A program made the position numbers and the translations under genes. Positions 1 through 9,988 of a stretch of 64,000 nt of DNA are shown here, in pieces. The notes beneath the pieces are model-generated. The model was not told where the DNA came from. It made no database searches and worked only from the letters and a program-made list of their open reading frames with translations. The DNA is from Bacillus tianshenii (GTDB lineage Bacteria; Bacillota; Bacilli; Bacillales; Bacillaceae_N): NCBI GenBank assembly GCA_020524525.2, contig CP129018.1, positions 1,140,115 to 1,204,114 on the forward strand. The letters are read 5' to 3'. How positions within the stretch are numbered: position 1 is the first letter of the stretch; each line of letters opens with the position of its first letter.

Positions 1-1022
1 GTGATCTATTGCTTTCATGTGGAGAAACAATCTCCTCGGTTGTCTTTTCAAACCTTTTGCTTTCTAAAGGGATAAAAGCCGCAGCCTTAACTGGAGCAAG
101 AGCAGGCTTTCGGACTGATGACGAGCATACAAATGCCAAGATTGAAGAAATGGATTGTGAACACTTACGGGAAACATTGAAAACACATGATGTCGTTGTG
201 GTGGCAGGTTTTCAAGGGATTTCCCCACAAGGTGATGTGACAACACTTGGACGCGGGGGCAGTGATACATCTGCGGCTGCTCTAGGTGCTGCTGTTAACG
301 CTGATTGGATTGATATTTTTACAGATGTCGAAGGTGTCATGACAGCTGATCCGCGTATTGTAGAAGATGCGCGACCGTTATCTGTGGTTACGTACAATGA
401 GATTTGCAATCTAGCATATCAAGGGGCAAAGGTGATTCATCCTCGTGCTGTTGAAATTGCAATGCAGGCGAAAGTGCCGATTCGCGTTCGCTCTACTTAT
501 TCTGATGCACCTGGAACACTTGTAACATCGATTACGAAGGAAAAGCAGGGTGCAGATGTCAATGAACGTTTAATTACGGGAATTGCTCATATGAAGGATG
601 TCACACAAATTACAGTCGAAGCAAAAGAGGGGCAATATGACATCCAAGCAGAAGTGTTTAAAGCGATGGCACAAGAGAAGATTAGCGTTGACTTTATCAA
701 CATCTCACCAAATGCGGTTGTTTATACGGTGACAGACGAGGCGACTGACCGTGCCGTAGAAGTATTGCAAAACCTTGGATTTGAACCAAAGGCCATTCGT
801 CATTGTGCAAAAGTGTCAGCAGTTGGCGCAGGGATGACGGGGGTACCCGGGGTAACTGCAAAAATTGTTAACGCCCTTTCAAGTGAAGGAATTTCCATCT
901 TACAATCGGCAGACTCTCATACGACAATTTGGGTCCTTGTCAAGGAAAAAGATATGATCCTTGCTGTGAATGCGCTTCATAAAGTATTCCAATTGGAAAA
1001 AGAAGCGAATTTGGCGAATTAG
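1..1022 (+). CDS. dapG: Aspartokinase I (DAP-sensitive), 5'-truncated by window edge
   Basis: Phosphorylates aspartate, the first step of the lysine/diaminopimelate pathway. The reading frame is open from base 3 (Asp-Leu-Leu-Leu-Ser-Cys-Gly-Glu), so the N-terminal 65-70 residues of the usual 404-411 are off the left edge; the TTG at 9 is not the start. Visible are the kinase core with the nucleotide-binding stretch GRGGSDTSAAALGAA and the VFTDVEGVMTADPR-like segment, then two C-terminal ACT domains (about residues 190-337 of the visible part) that bind the inhibitor. It lies 44 bp upstream of dapA, as in the B. subtilis asd-dapG-dapA operon. Identification rests on family sequence and synteny. 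Confidence 0.95.
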   Translation, partial: DLLLSCGETISSVVFSNLLLSKGIKAAALTGARAGFRTDDEHTNAKIEEMDCEHLRETLKTHDVVVVAGFQGISPQGDVTTLGRGGSDTSAAALGAAVNADWIDIFTDVEGVMTADPRIVEDARPLSVVTYNEICNLAYQGAKVIHPRAVEIAMQAKVPIRVRSTYSDAPGTLVTSITKEKQGADVNERLITGIAHMKDVTQITVEAKEGQYDIQAEVFKAMAQEKISVDFINISPNAVVYTVTDEATDRAVEVLQNLGFEPKAIRHCAKVSAVGAGMTGVPGVTAKIVNALSSEGISILQSADSHTTIWVLVKEKDMILAVNALHKVFQLEKEANLAN

Positions 1023-1066
1023 TCATTTTCGTATTTCTTGAAATTACCGCAAGGAGAGGATGACAT

Positions 1067-1954
1067 ATGGATTTCGGTCCAATCGGCACGGCGATGGTAA
1101 CGCCGTTTGATCATAAAGGGAACATTGACTTTGCAAAGACGACACAGCTTGTGAATTATCTGATTTCAACAGGCACCACATCCTTAATTGTGGCAGGAAC
1201 GACTGGAGAGTCGCCAACCTTAACGATAGAGGAAAAGGTCGCATTGTTTCGCCATGTTGTCTCCATTGCAAATGGTCGTGTCCCGGTAGTTGCCGGTACA
1301 GGTTCAAATAATACTCGTGCCTCCATCCAACTTACGAAAAAAGCGGAAGAAGCAGGAGTAGACGCTGTCATGCTTGTCACGCCTTATTATAATAAGCCGA
1401 GTCAAGAAGGGCTGTATGAACACTTTAAGGCTATTGCGTCTGAAACAAAGCTGCCAGTCATGCTGTATAATATTCCAGGTCGTTCGGCTGTTAATGTTAC
1501 GGTTGATACAATTGTGCGGTTATCCGAGGTTGAGAACATTGTCGCAGTCAAAGAAGCATCAGGTGACCTAGGCGCGATGACAGAAATCATTGCACGCACT
1601 CCAGAGGATTTCGTTCTCTACAGCGGCGATGACAGCTTGACACTGCCAGTGCTTGCTATTGGCGGGAAAGGTGTTGTCTCGGTAGCCTCCCATGTCATTG
1701 GCAATGAAATGAAGCAAATGGTAGAAGCATACCAAGCTGGAAAGATCTTTGAAGCTTCGGCTTACCATCAACAGCTACTTCCGATTATGAAAGCGATGTT
1801 TATCGCTCCAAGTCCTGCTCCTGTCAAAACAAGTTTGCAGCTTAGAGGACTTGATGTCGGTTCAGTAAGGCTGCCGCTTGTGCCGATACCTCATGAACAG
1901 CGTGTTTTTTTAGCGAACATTTTAAATCAAAATCAACAAGGATCAGTCCTTTAA
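1067..1954 (+). CDS. dapA: 4-hydroxy-tetrahydrodipicolinate synthase
   Basis: Condenses pyruvate with aspartate semialdehyde in the DAP/lysine branch, which also feeds spore dipicolinate. 295 aa, close to the family's 290. The Schiff-base lysine is in VAVKEASGDL, the tyrosine of the catalytic triad in MLYNIPGRS, and GTTGESPTL is the substrate-binding signature near residue 45. Start ATG is set by AAGGAGAGG 7 bp upstream. It follows dapG and ends inside its own terminator hairpin, so it closes the operon. Confidence 0.96.
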   Translation: MDFGPIGTAMVTPFDHKGNIDFAKTTQLVNYLISTGTTSLIVAGTTGESPTLTIEEKVALFRHVVSIANGRVPVVAGTGSNNTRASIQLTKKAEEAGVDAVMLVTPYYNKPSQEGLYEHFKAIASETKLPVMLYNIPGRSAVNVTVDTIVRLSEVENIVAVKEASGDLGAMTEIIARTPEDFVLYSGDDSLTLPVLAIGGKGVVSVASHVIGNEMKQMVEAYQAGKIFEASAYHQQLLPIMKAMFIAPSPAPVKTSLQLRGLDVGSVRLPLVPIPHEQRVFLANILNQNQQGSVL

Positions 1955-1971
1955 GGATTGGTCCTTTTTTT
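1938..1971 (+). terminator. Rho-independent terminator of dapA
   Basis: A 12-bp stem (AAGGATCAGTCC with GGATTGGTCCTT, G-U pairs allowed) is followed by a run of T. The dapA stop codon is in the loop. Confidence 0.85.
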
Positions 1972-2153
1972 ATTATATGAGCCAATTGAAAGATAAGAAT
2001 CACTATGACGAAAGATAGAAAATTTGTCTTCATCTGCTGTCACATCGGACGCATTCAGGTTTTTTGCCTTGTTTTCTATTTCACCACTGAGTTATAATAT
2101 TTCTAAGTGACTTTGTGCGGTTCTTAAAACTGAATAACAGGAGGAAGCAGAAC

Positions 2154-3824
2154 GTGATAAAGAGAGAGATAGAGCAGAAAGTAAAAGTGTTTGCCCTCGG
2201 GGGACTCGGGGAGTTCGGCAAAAATATGTACGTGGTGGAGCATGGTTCGGACATCTTTGTGATTGACGGCGGTATGAAGTTTCCTGAAGATGAAATGCTC
2301 GGAATTGATATTGTCATTCCCGATACGACATACTTGAAGGAAAATAAACATCGAATCAAAGGCATTTTTCTCACGCACGGCCATGAAGACCATATCGGCG
2401 GTCTTCCATACATTTTGCCGAAACTCGATGTACCTGTTTACGGTACACGCTTAACACTCGGACTTGTTATCGAACAGCTGAAACAAGCAAATGTAACGAA
2501 ACGCGTAAAGCTTAAGCAAATCGATGAAAATTCTGAATTGAAATTTGATGATGTAACAATTAGCTTCTTTCGCACAACACATAACATTCCTGATTCAGTA
2601 GGCATCTGTGTAGAAACACCGCAAGGTTCAATCGTCTATACAGGAGATTTCAAATTTGACCAAACGCCTATTGATGGAAAAGGACCAGCCTATGAACGAT
2701 TGGCAGAAATATCAAAAAAGGGTGTGTTGTGTTTATTATCAGACAGCACCCATGCTGAAGTTCCAGGTTTTAGCGCTTCGGAATCAGTCGCAGCCGAAGA
2801 GCTGGCTTCAACGTTTTACAATGCAAAAGGCAGAATGATCGTGTCTCTTTTTGCGACGAATATTAATCGTATTCAGCAGATCGTCAATGCCTCACTAAAA
2901 ACAAATCGAAAAATTGCATTCGTAGGAAGAGCGATGAATCGTGTCGCTGATTTGGCACAAAATTTAGGCTACTTACAAATACCTAATAACGCAGTCATTC
3001 CAGTTGAAGAAATCTCGCAATGTGCAGATGACAAAGTGACGATTATTACAAGTGGTCATAAGGGAGAGCCGTTAAAGGCGTTAACACGCATCGCTCAAGG
3101 CACGCACAAACAAGTTGCCATTCAGCCTGGAGATACCGTTGTGATTGCTGCAACCCCTGTTCCAGGTACAGAAAAGCTATTTTCAAAAACAATTGATCAA
3201 TTGTTTAGAGCTGGTGCGTACGTCGTATATGGTCAAAAACGCGTCCACGTACCTGGACATGCTTTTCAAGAAGAGTTGAAATTAATGCTACACATGTTGA
3301 AGCCGCGTTATTTTATGCCTGTACATGGGGAATTCCGTAACCAAAAAGCACATGGTGTGATTGCACAATCGCTCGGACTCAATCAAGAAGCCATTTTCTT
3401 AATTGATAATGGTGATATTCTTGAATTTCATGATGGCGATGCAACGGTTGGTGGTAGAGTTCCTGCAGGAAATGTACTAATCGACGGACTCGGTATTGGA
3501 GATGTAGGAAATATCGTGCTTAGGGACCGCCGTTTGTTATCACAAGATGGTATCCTGCTTGTTGTTGTCACATTAAGTAAGAAGCAGTCAGTGGTCATTT
3601 CAGGTCCAGAAATCCTATCCCGAGGGTTCGTGTACGTACGCGAAGCAGAAAAGCTAATGGAGCAATCTGTAGAACTTGTGAGCAATATTTTAGAACAATG
3701 TATGCAAGAAAATATCCAAGACTGGTCGACGTTAAAGTTGAGTATCAGAGAATCGCTTAGTCACTTTTTATTTGAGAAAACAAAACGTCGTCCAATGATC
3801 TTGCCAATTATAATGGAAATATAA
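2154..3824 (+). CDS. rnjB: Ribonuclease J2
   Basis: Metallo-beta-lactamase/beta-CASP ribonuclease, partner of RNase J1 in mRNA decay and 5' processing. 556 aa from the GTG at 2154, matching the 555 aa of B. subtilis RnjB; AGGAGGAAG at 2139 supports this start over a TTG 13 codons upstream. The metal-binding motif HGHEDHIGG is intact near residue 75, with a second ligand region around YTGDFKFDQTP and the C-terminal HVPGHA and MPVHGEFR motifs. It sits between dapA and tepA as in B. subtilis. The full HxHxDH motif suggests it keeps the metal site. Confidence 0.93.
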   Translation: MIKREIEQKVKVFALGGLGEFGKNMYVVEHGSDIFVIDGGMKFPEDEMLGIDIVIPDTTYLKENKHRIKGIFLTHGHEDHIGGLPYILPKLDVPVYGTRLTLGLVIEQLKQANVTKRVKLKQIDENSELKFDDVTISFFRTTHNIPDSVGICVETPQGSIVYTGDFKFDQTPIDGKGPAYERLAEISKKGVLCLLSDSTHAEVPGFSASESVAAEELASTFYNAKGRMIVSLFATNINRIQQIVNASLKTNRKIAFVGRAMNRVADLAQNLGYLQIPNNAVIPVEEISQCADDKVTIITSGHKGEPLKALTRIAQGTHKQVAIQPGDTVVIAATPVPGTEKLFSKTIDQLFRAGAYVVYGQKRVHVPGHAFQEELKLMLHMLKPRYFMPVHGEFRNQKAHGVIAQSLGLNQEAIFLIDNGDILEFHDGDATVGGRVPAGNVLIDGLGIGDVGNIVLRDRRLLSQDGILLVVVTLSKKQSVVISGPEILSRGFVYVREAEKLMEQSVELVSNILEQCMQENIQDWSTLKLSIRESLSHFLFEKTKRRPMILPIIMEI

Positions 3825-3851
3825 AGCGCCACTGATTGGCGTTGAAGGATT

Positions 3852-3896
3852 AAGAGAGATTGACGCCATTTTGGTTTCAATCTCTCTTATTTTATT
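3852..3896 (+). terminator. Terminator after rnjB
   Basis: Perfect 12-bp stem AAGAGAGATTGA / TCAATCTCTCTT with a 13-nt loop, then a T-rich tract (TATTTTATTTTC). Confidence 0.9.
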
Positions 3897-3976
3897 TTCT
3901 TTGAAGCATGAATTTGAATTACTCGTTCATACTAAGAAAAGCAAAATTAGAGCTTTCGTATGAAAGGGGTAGTCAA

Positions 3977-4732
3977 ATGTTTCATATACCTGGAATGCAA
4001 AACAACGATAATGAGCAACAACCACAGCAACAGCCGCAAGACCAGAAGGATTCCCTTATTAATAAAATTCAGCAGTTCGGTCAAACAAATCTTCCAGACC
4101 AGCCTGAATCAAATATTCACTGCTTAACGATTATCGGTCAAATTGAAGGGCATGTGCAATTACCGCCGCAAAATAAAACAACAAAGTACGAGCATATTAT
4201 TCCTCAGCTCGTTGCTGTTGAACAAAATCCGAAAATTGAAGGGCTGCTTCTTATGCTGAATACAGTCGGTGGAGATGTAGAAGCTGGTTTGGCGATTGCG
4301 GAAATGGTCGCTTCAATGTCAAAGCCATCTGTCACGATTGTGTTAGGTGGAGGACATTCAATTGGCGTTCCAATTGCCGTTAGCTCAAGCTACAGCTTTA
4401 TCGCAGAAACAGCGACAATGACGATTCACCCAGTGCGTTTAACAGGGCTTGTCATTGGTGTTCCGCAAACATTCGAATACCTTGATAAAATGCAAGACCG
4501 CGTTGTAAGCTTTGTGACACAGCATTCAAATATTACAGAAGATAAATTTAAAGAATTAATGCTTTCAAAAGGGAACCTTACACGCGATATTGGTACGAAT
4601 GTAGTGGGACGGGATGCTGTGAAATATGGCTTAATTGATGAAGTTGGCGGCGTAGGCAGTGCGATTAAGAAATTGAATGAACTAATCGATGAAAATAAGT
4701 CAAAACAGGAACAAGGTGAGCTGCTGCAATGA
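3977..4732 (+). CDS. tepA: ClpP-like protease TepA (translocation-enhancing protein)
   Basis: Member of the ClpP/crotonase-fold serine peptidases; in B. subtilis TepA is reported to aid protein export and to act during sporulation. The chosen ATG (251 aa) is preceded by GAAAGGGGT; an ATG 23 codons upstream has no ribosome site. The N-terminus is Gln-rich (about residues 9-22). The nucleophile is probably Ser128 in [12 protein letters not shown], followed by the TMTIHP stretch with the likely catalytic His. Its stop overlaps the ylzJ start (ATGA), so the two are translationally coupled. Confidence 0.9.
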   Translation: MFHIPGMQNNDNEQQPQQQPQDQKDSLINKIQQFGQTNLPDQPESNIHCLTIIGQIEGHVQLPPQNKTTKYEHIIPQLVAVEQNPKIEGLLLMLNTVGGDVEAGLAIAEMVASMSKPSVTIVLGGGHSIGVPIAVSSSYSFIAETATMTIHPVRLTGLVIGVPQTFEYLDKMQDRVVSFVTQHSNITEDKFKELMLSKGNLTRDIGTNVVGRDAVKYGLIDEVGGVGSAIKKLNELIDENKSKQEQGELLQ

Positions 4733-4950
4733 TCCACTACACGTATCTGCCGCAAGAGCTAATTTTTCCTGCTGATGAAAAGGCCTACTCTAACCAATCG
4801 GTTGTTACACATAACGGCGTACAAATGATTGTTGAATATACCTCTTCTTCTCAGTGCCGGATTGTCCGGTTATTAAGCAGTGATCCGAATCATTACCTAA
4901 ATCAAAATTATGCCCCAGGAACAATGATGAATCTTTCGCTGGATATGTAG
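4729..4950 (+). CDS. ylzJ: YlzJ-like protein
   Basis: Short 73-aa protein of unknown function, typical partner of tepA upstream of spoIIIE in Bacillus. Visible landmarks are an N-terminal [14 protein letters not shown] and a C-terminal NQNYAPGTM segment usual for the family. It overlaps tepA by 4 nt and ends in front of a strong terminator, so it closes the tepA transcript. No catalytic motif or membrane segment is seen. Confidence 0.85.
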   Translation: MIHYTYLPQELIFPADEKAYSNQSVVTHNGVQMIVEYTSSSQCRIVRLLSSDPNHYLNQNYAPGTMMNLSLDM

Positions 4951-4975
4951 GAATGAGATGCCATATGTTATAATG

Positions 4976-5010
4976 AGAAAGCAGCTTGTCACATGTGCTG
5001 CTTTCTTTTT
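4976..5010 (+). terminator. Terminator after ylzJ
   Basis: 10-bp stem AGAAAGCAGC / GCTGCTTTCT with an 11-nt loop and T5. It separates tepA-ylzJ from spoIIIE and rules out the upstream ATG at 4958 as the spoIIIE start. Confidence 0.88.
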
Positions 5011-5134
5011 ATTTGTATGTCCAGCGGTGAATAGAAACAGCCTCACTTTGGCAAAAAACACTAGTAAGTTACAAGCCTTTCGTGGACAATGTTTCTATGC
5101 GTTTCGCCTCCGCTTTTTGATAAGGAGTGAAAAT

Positions 5135-7489
5135 ATGGCGAAGAACAAAAAGAGAAAAAAGAAGCCGCAGAAAGGGTGGAAAGAACAGCTTCGCTTTGAA
5201 TTGGCGGGCTTGTTTTTATTTGCGGTTACATGCATTACACTTGCAAAGCTTGGAAAAGTTGGTGAAAGCTTTGTCTTGCTATTCCGTTTCTTTTTCGGTG
5301 AATGGTACATTCTTTTAGTGTTAGGCATGTTTACTGTTGCGGTCTATTTGATTATAAAACGAACGAAGCCGCCATTAGCGACAAGGAGATTGTTTGGCGT
5401 CTACATAATTGCGATGGCATTTGTCTTACTCAGTCATGTCTGGTTATTCGAAATGCTGATGGCAAAAGGTGTATGGTCTGAAACTTCTGTTATCAAAAGT
5501 ACATGGGAATTATTTTGGATGGAAGTAAAGGGAGAATCGACTGTCAATGACTTAGGCGGCGGTATGGTTGGGGCGTTATTATTTTCGATTTTTTACATAC
5601 TGTTTGACACACTCGGAACGAAGCTTATCGTCTTTGTATTGTTGACAGCTGGGGTGCTGCTCTTAACAGGTAAGACACTGCATGACTTGTTCGGAAAATG
5701 GCTCCAAAAGTTCAACAGCTTCTTTAAAGGTCAGTGGAGTGCTTTTGTTGAGGATATGAAAGATGTAATCGAGCGATTTAAAAACAGAGGCGAGGGCAAG
5801 CCGAAGAAAAAACGGCGTGCGAAAAAAGAAACGACAGAAGAACAAGCATTGCCTGAAGAAGAGGCGGTAGAGGAGTTTCGTGAGCCTGAAATCTCTGATT
5901 TTGCTGAAAGAGTGTATGCAAACGCACAACAACAAGCACAAACGCAAAAAGAGGAGCCTGCACAGGAGAAAAAACCTGAAGGAGAAGGCTCACCTAAACA
6001 GAATGAACAACATGAAGAGGTAAGTGAGCCTCAAACAATGCTTACGTTTGGAGAGGTCGAAAACCAATCTTATTCCTTACCGCCGCTTGATTTGCTTTCA
6101 TTGCCGCAGCACAATGGGCAAAATCATGAGCGAAAGAAAATCTCAGAGAACGCTCGAAAGCTTGAAAAAACCTTCCAAAGCTTTGGAGTGAAGGCGAAAG
6201 TTACGAAGGTACATCTCGGCCCTGCTGTTACCCGCTATGAAGTATACCCTGATGTTGGGGTAAAGGTCAGTAAGATTGTGAACTTAAATGATGACCTTGC
6301 GCTAGCGTTAGCAGCGAAAGATATTCGTATTGAAGCACCGATTCCCGGAAAATCAGCGGTCGGTATTGAAGTGCCGAATCAAGAAGTTGCAATGGTTTCC
6401 CTTCGTGAAGTGCTTGAATCAGATAATAATGTGCCTGATAAAAAGCTCCAATTTGCACTCGGCCGTGACATTTCAGGTGAAGCGGTTCTCGGTGAATTAA
6501 ATAAGATGCCGCATTTACTCGTCGCAGGTGCGACAGGAAGTGGTAAAAGTGTTTGTATTAATGGAATTATTGCAAGTATTCTTATGCGGGCGAAGCCGCA
6601 TGAAGTGAAAATGATGATGATTGACCCGAAAATGGTTGAGTTAAATGTTTATAATGGCATTCCTCATTTACTTGCGCCGGTTGTTACGGACCCGAAGAAG
6701 GCTTCACAAGCATTAAAGAGGGTTGTTTCTGAAATGGAGCGGCGCTATGATTTATTTTCACATACAGGTACACGCAATATTGAAGGCTACAATGCCTACG
6801 TGAACAAGCATAATGAGGAAAACGACGAACAACAGCCATCATTGCCTTACATCGTCGTGATTGTCGATGAGCTTGCAGATCTAATGATGGTTGCTTCTAG
6901 CGATGTGGAAGATGCGATTGCCCGTCTTGCTCAAATGGCACGTGCAGCAGGCATTCATTTGATTATTGCGACACAGCGTCCTTCAGTTGATGTTATTACA
7001 GGGGTGATTAAAGCAAACATTCCATCACGTGTTGCGTTTAGTGTTTCCTCACAGACGGATTCACGTACAATTTTAGATTCTGGCGGAGCAGAAAAGCTTC
7101 TTGGCCGTGGGGATATGTTATTTATGCCTGTCGGTGCCTCAAAGGCTACCCGTGTGCAAGGGGCATTCCTGTCAGATGAAGAAGTTGAAGAGATCGTTGA
7201 TTATGTCATCTCCCAGCAAAAGGCACAGTATCAAGAAGAAATGATTCCGAAAGAAGAACCGGAAAAAAGCGTGGAAGTCGATGATGACCTGTATGAAGAT
7301 GCCGTGCAGCTTGTTCTTGAAATGCAGACAGCTTCAGTGTCGATGCTCCAGCGCCGCTTTCGAATCGGTTACACACGTGCCGCCCGCTTAATCGATGCCA
7401 TGGAGGACCAAGGCGTCGTCGGCCCATACGAAGGCAGCAAGCCACGGGAAGTACTCCTAAGCAAACCAAGCGAAGAAGCTACTTCCTAA
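5135..7489 (+). CDS. spoIIIE: DNA translocase SpoIIIE
   Basis: FtsK/SpoIIIE motor that pumps chromosomal DNA into the forespore across the septum. 784 aa from the ATG preceded by TAAGGAGTG (B. subtilis: 787). Order: basic N-terminus, four transmembrane segments within residues 20-170, a charged Lys/Glu/Gln-rich linker (about 215-320), the alpha/beta motor with Walker [10 protein letters not shown] and Walker [14 protein letters not shown], and the C-terminal winged-helix gamma domain (last 65 residues, [15 protein letters not shown]) that reads SRS sequences. The longer frame running back to 4958 is rejected because it crosses the ylzJ terminator. Confidence 0.96.
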   Translation: MAKNKKRKKKPQKGWKEQLRFELAGLFLFAVTCITLAKLGKVGESFVLLFRFFFGEWYILLVLGMFTVAVYLIIKRTKPPLATRRLFGVYIIAMAFVLLSHVWLFEMLMAKGVWSETSVIKSTWELFWMEVKGESTVNDLGGGMVGALLFSIFYILFDTLGTKLIVFVLLTAGVLLLTGKTLHDLFGKWLQKFNSFFKGQWSAFVEDMKDVIERFKNRGEGKPKKKRRAKKETTEEQALPEEEAVEEFREPEISDFAERVYANAQQQAQTQKEEPAQEKKPEGEGSPKQNEQHEEVSEPQTMLTFGEVENQSYSLPPLDLLSLPQHNGQNHERKKISENARKLEKTFQSFGVKAKVTKVHLGPAVTRYEVYPDVGVKVSKIVNLNDDLALALAAKDIRIEAPIPGKSAVGIEVPNQEVAMVSLREVLESDNNVPDKKLQFALGRDISGEAVLGELNKMPHLLVAGATGSGKSVCINGIIASILMRAKPHEVKMMMIDPKMVELNVYNGIPHLLAPVVTDPKKASQALKRVVSEMERRYDLFSHTGTRNIEGYNAYVNKHNEENDEQQPSLPYIVVIVDELADLMMVASSDVEDAIARLAQMARAAGIHLIIATQRPSVDVITGVIKANIPSRVAFSVSSQTDSRTILDSGGAEKLLGRGDMLFMPVGASKATRVQGAFLSDEEVEEIVDYVISQQKAQYQEEMIPKEEPEKSVEVDDDLYEDAVQLVLEMQTASVSMLQRRFRIGYTRAARLIDAMEDQGVVGPYEGSKPREVLLSKPSEEATS

Positions 7490-7569
7490 AAGCGGAGGCG
7501 AATCGAACAGGCTATCCACTTGGTGGAGCCTTTTCACAGAGAGGCCGCAGTTTTGCCTCGGCGTATTAA
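7489..7569 (-). repeat. Inverted copy of the intergenic repeat family
   Basis: Read on the minus strand, this stretch runs CCGAGGCAAA, CCTCTCTGTG, GGCTCCA, GGATAGCCTG, TTCGCC, TCCGCTTTT. These blocks occur in the same order in the 124-bp tandem units at 33034-33281, and the last part also matches 22828-22852. It is a third, oppositely oriented member of the family found after recA and before mutS. Confidence 0.75.
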
Positions 7570-7695
7570 AAGGAACGTCGGTTAAGAGCGAAACGTCCTG
7601 TTTCAACACCGACGCTAGCACGTCCTGTGCGTCGGAAGCAAAGGCGAATTGCAGAGTGACAAATATATTGCGATAGCGAGTCCTAACCATCAAGG
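7570..7695. other. Structured spacer between spoIIIE repeat and terminator
   Basis: Part of the 421-bp gap between spoIIIE and ymfC. It holds nested inverted repeats, the clearest being CCGACGC (7609-7615) with GCGTCGG (7629-7635), plus repeated CGTC/GACG words. No credible reading frame is seen. It may be part of the neighbouring repeat element. Confidence 0.5.
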
Positions 7696-7735
7696 TGCCA
7701 CTGAACTTTCTAATAAAAGCTTCGGTGGCATTTTT
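7696..7735 (+). terminator. Terminator downstream of spoIIIE
   Basis: 10-bp stem TGCCACTGAA / TTCGGTGGCA (one G-U), 15-nt loop, then T5. It lies about 200 bp after the spoIIIE stop, beyond the repeat element. Confidence 0.8.
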
Positions 7736-7850
7736 ACTACACATAGAATGTTTGTAATATTTACATAATGAAAAAGTATGAATAATTTTTAGAAATAGTA
7801 TTTATTATTTGTTGGAAAAATGATATATTAATCACGATTATAGGAAGAAA

Positions 7851-7891
7851 TGTCATACATCAGAAGTCTGATCTCCGACATGGATATGACA
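7851..7891. promoter_or_regulatory. Nested inverted repeats upstream of ymfC (possible operator)
   Basis: TGTCATA (7851) pairs with TATGACA (7885), and inside it ATCAG/CTGAT form a second palindrome (7859-7872). The position just upstream of a GntR-family gene would suit autoregulation. This is inference; the same motif was not found in front of nupN. Confidence 0.35.
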
Positions 7892-7910
7892 TAAATCTTG
7901 GAGGCTGCAT

Positions 7911-8636
7911 ATGAGACTGAAACCTGATAACCGTCATTTATATTTACAGGTCATTGATCGTTTGAAAAAAGATATTGAACATGGTGTATATCAAGAGAAA
8001 GAAAAGCTCCCATCAGAGTTTGAGCTTTCGAAGACACTTGGTGTTAGCCGAGCGACACTTCGTGAAGCACTTAGAGTGTTAGAAGAAGAAAATGTCGTTG
8101 TCCGTCGCCATGGTGTTGGTACGTTTGTCAACCCAAAGCCTGAATTCTCATCAGGAATTGAAGAATTGTTCAGTGTGACAGACATGATAAGCAGGGTAGG
8201 GAAGAAGCCAGGTACGATCTTTCTCGATTCAGGATATTACGAAGCAAGTGAAGAGGATATTCGTCAGTTTAAATGCGGTGAAGAGGACAAGCTCTTCTAC
8301 GTTGAACGTGTTCGAACAGCAGATAGTGTTCCTGTTGTATATTGTGTAGACCGCATTCCAGCACATATTATGCCTGAAAGTTATTCACATGAAGAGGAAT
8401 CATTGTTTGAAACACTTGAAAAGCACGCCGGTCGATACATTGCCTATGCAGTGACACATATTGAGCCGCTTGGTTTTTCTGAAAAGGTTTCGCCTATTTT
8501 AGAATGTGATCCTGAAACAGCTTTGCTTGTTTTAAAGCAGATGCACTATGATTCAAATGATGAGCCTGTTCTTTATTCTTGCAACTATTTTCGAGCAGAT
8601 AAATTTAGTTTCCATGTTTTGAGAAAAAGAGTATAG
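7911..8636 (+). CDS. ymfC: GntR/HutC-family transcriptional regulator YmfC
   Basis: 241 aa with an N-terminal GntR winged helix (residues 1-70; [31 protein letters not shown]) and a C-terminal UTRA ligand-binding domain (about 90-235), which defines the HutC subgroup. Start ATG follows GGAGG. It occupies the B. subtilis ymfC position after spoIIIE. Here it stands directly upstream of a BMP-family nucleoside ABC transporter, so it may control that importer; the ligand is not visible. Known UTRA proteins bind small sugars, amino acids or nucleoside-like effectors. Confidence 0.88.
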   Translation: MRLKPDNRHLYLQVIDRLKKDIEHGVYQEKEKLPSEFELSKTLGVSRATLREALRVLEEENVVVRRHGVGTFVNPKPEFSSGIEELFSVTDMISRVGKKPGTIFLDSGYYEASEEDIRQFKCGEEDKLFYVERVRTADSVPVVYCVDRIPAHIMPESYSHEEESLFETLEKHAGRYIAYAVTHIEPLGFSEKVSPILECDPETALLVLKQMHYDSNDEPVLYSCNYFRADKFSFHVLRKRV

Positions 8637-8650
8637 GATAAAGGAATTAT

Positions 8651-8674
8651 AACGTTTTCTTGAAAGCGTTTTAT
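8651..8674. promoter_or_regulatory. Inverted repeat / cre-like sequence upstream of nupN
   Basis: AACGTTTT-CTTG-AAAGCGTT forms an 8-bp hairpin directly after ymfC. TGAAAGCGTTTTAT (8661-8674) matches the CcpA cre consensus except for the last two bases. It could be a weak ymfC terminator, a cre site or a YmfC operator; the sequence cannot decide. Confidence 0.3.
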
Positions 8675-8805
8675 CAAAATACACGCTTAACACATTTCGT
8701 TCATTATTTCGAAAATGTGAAGGTTTTAAAGGGGGTGGTACTCCAATTCGTTTCGGAGGCTGCTTGTCGTTTATGGTGAGATAAATTATTGGAGGGGACC
8801 AAAAG

Positions 8806-9915
8806 ATGAAGATGAAAAGATTTGCACTTGTATTAGCAATGATGCTTGCTCTTACTGCAGCGCTTGTTGGTTGTGGACAAGGCGGTAATGGCGGTGGAAA
8901 TGAAGGCGGCGGAGAATCAGCAGAAGGCGGAAAAGAAGCGTCAGATTTTAAAGTAGCAATGGTTACAGATACTGGCGGTGTTGATGATAAATCGTTTAAC
9001 CAATCTGCTTGGGAAGGTTTACAGCGCTTTGGAAATGAGTTTGGCCTTGAGGAAAACCAAGGTTACAAATACCTTCAATCATCTGCAGCTAGTGATTATC
9101 TTCCAAACTTAAATACGCTTGTTCGTGAAGATTTTGATTTAATCTATGGAATTGGCTATTTGCTTGCTGATGACGTAAAGAAAATTGCACAACAAAAGAA
9201 AGAATCACAATTTGCAATTGTTGATAGTGTCATTACAGATGAAGATGGCAACCCAATTGATAACATTGTAAATATTACATTTAAAGAGCAGCAAGGTTCA
9301 TTCCTTGTTGGTGTTGTTGCTGGAATGCAGACAAAAACAAACAAAGTTGGTTTTGTCGGCGGTGTTGAAGGCGCACTTATTAAAAAGTTTGAAAATGGCT
9401 TTAAAGCTGGCGTAAAGGCTGTTAACCCTGATGCAGAAATCGCTGTTCAATATGCAGCAGATTTCGGTGCTCCTGAAAAAGGTCAAGCGATCGCGAACAC
9501 AATGTATGGCAGTGGTGCAGATATCATTTATCATGCTGCTGGCGGTACAGGTAACGGCGTGTTCACTGAAGCGAAAAACCGTGCGAAAAATGGCGAAGAA
9601 GTATGGGTTATCGGTGTAGACCGTGACCAGCACGAAGAAGGTATGCCAGAGAACGTAACACTTACATCAATGGTTAAAAAAGTTGATAATGCTGTGTTTG
9701 ACGTAACAAAGCAAACGATGGAAGGAAACTTCCCTGGTGGAGAAGTTCTAGAGTTTGGTCTTGAAGAAGATGGTGTTCGCATTGCGGATTCAAAAGAAAA
9801 TGTAACAGAAGAAGCACTTCAAAAAGTTGAAGAATATCGTGAAAAAATCTTGAATGGTGAAGTGACTGTCCCTGCTACTGATGAAGAGTATGAGAGCTAC
9901 CTTTCTTCACTATAA
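8806..9915 (+). CDS. nupN: BMP-family nucleoside-binding lipoprotein (NupN-like)
   Basis: Substrate-binding lipoprotein of a nucleoside ABC importer. Signal peptide with lipobox LVGC, lipidated Cys23, then a Gly/Glu-rich linker (residues 24-46) and a PnrA/BMP periplasmic-binding fold (DKSFNQSAWEGL; YAADFGAPEKGQA; WVIGVDRDQ). 369 aa, similar to B. subtilis NupN (YufN), which serves guanosine uptake. GGAGGGG lies 7-8 bp before the ATG. The three genes downstream complete the transporter, and a hairpin after the gene probably sets its higher expression. Confidence 0.88.
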   Translation: MKMKRFALVLAMMLALTAALVGCGQGGNGGGNEGGGESAEGGKEASDFKVAMVTDTGGVDDKSFNQSAWEGLQRFGNEFGLEENQGYKYLQSSAASDYLPNLNTLVREDFDLIYGIGYLLADDVKKIAQQKKESQFAIVDSVITDEDGNPIDNIVNITFKEQQGSFLVGVVAGMQTKTNKVGFVGGVEGALIKKFENGFKAGVKAVNPDAEIAVQYAADFGAPEKGQAIANTMYGSGADIIYHAAGGTGNGVFTEAKNRAKNGEEVWVIGVDRDQHEEGMPENVTLTSMVKKVDNAVFDVTKQTMEGNFPGGEVLEFGLEEDGVRIADSKENVTEEALQKVEEYREKILNGEVTVPATDEEYESYLSSL

Positions 9916-9928
9916 GTCTTGAAAGATG

Positions 9929-9960
9929 AGCGCTTTGCAAAATAAGCAAAGCGCTTGATT
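9929..9960 (+). terminator. Intra-operon hairpin between nupN and nupO
   Basis: 10-bp stem AGCGCTTTGC / GCAAAGCGCT with a short, weak T tail. A partial terminator or RNA-stabilising hairpin after a binding-protein gene is common in ABC operons and raises its share of the transcript. Confidence 0.7.
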
Positions 9961-9988
9961 TTCGGATTATCCTTTAAGGGGGAGCAGC

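Noticed and set aside
4958..5134. N-terminal extension of SpoIIIE by 59 codons
   Set aside because: It crosses the ylzJ terminator and has no ribosome site; ATG 5135 has AAGGAGTG and gives the normal family length.
8637..8805. Purine riboswitch upstream of nupN
   Set aside because: The conserved purine-aptamer core and three-way junction sequences are not present.
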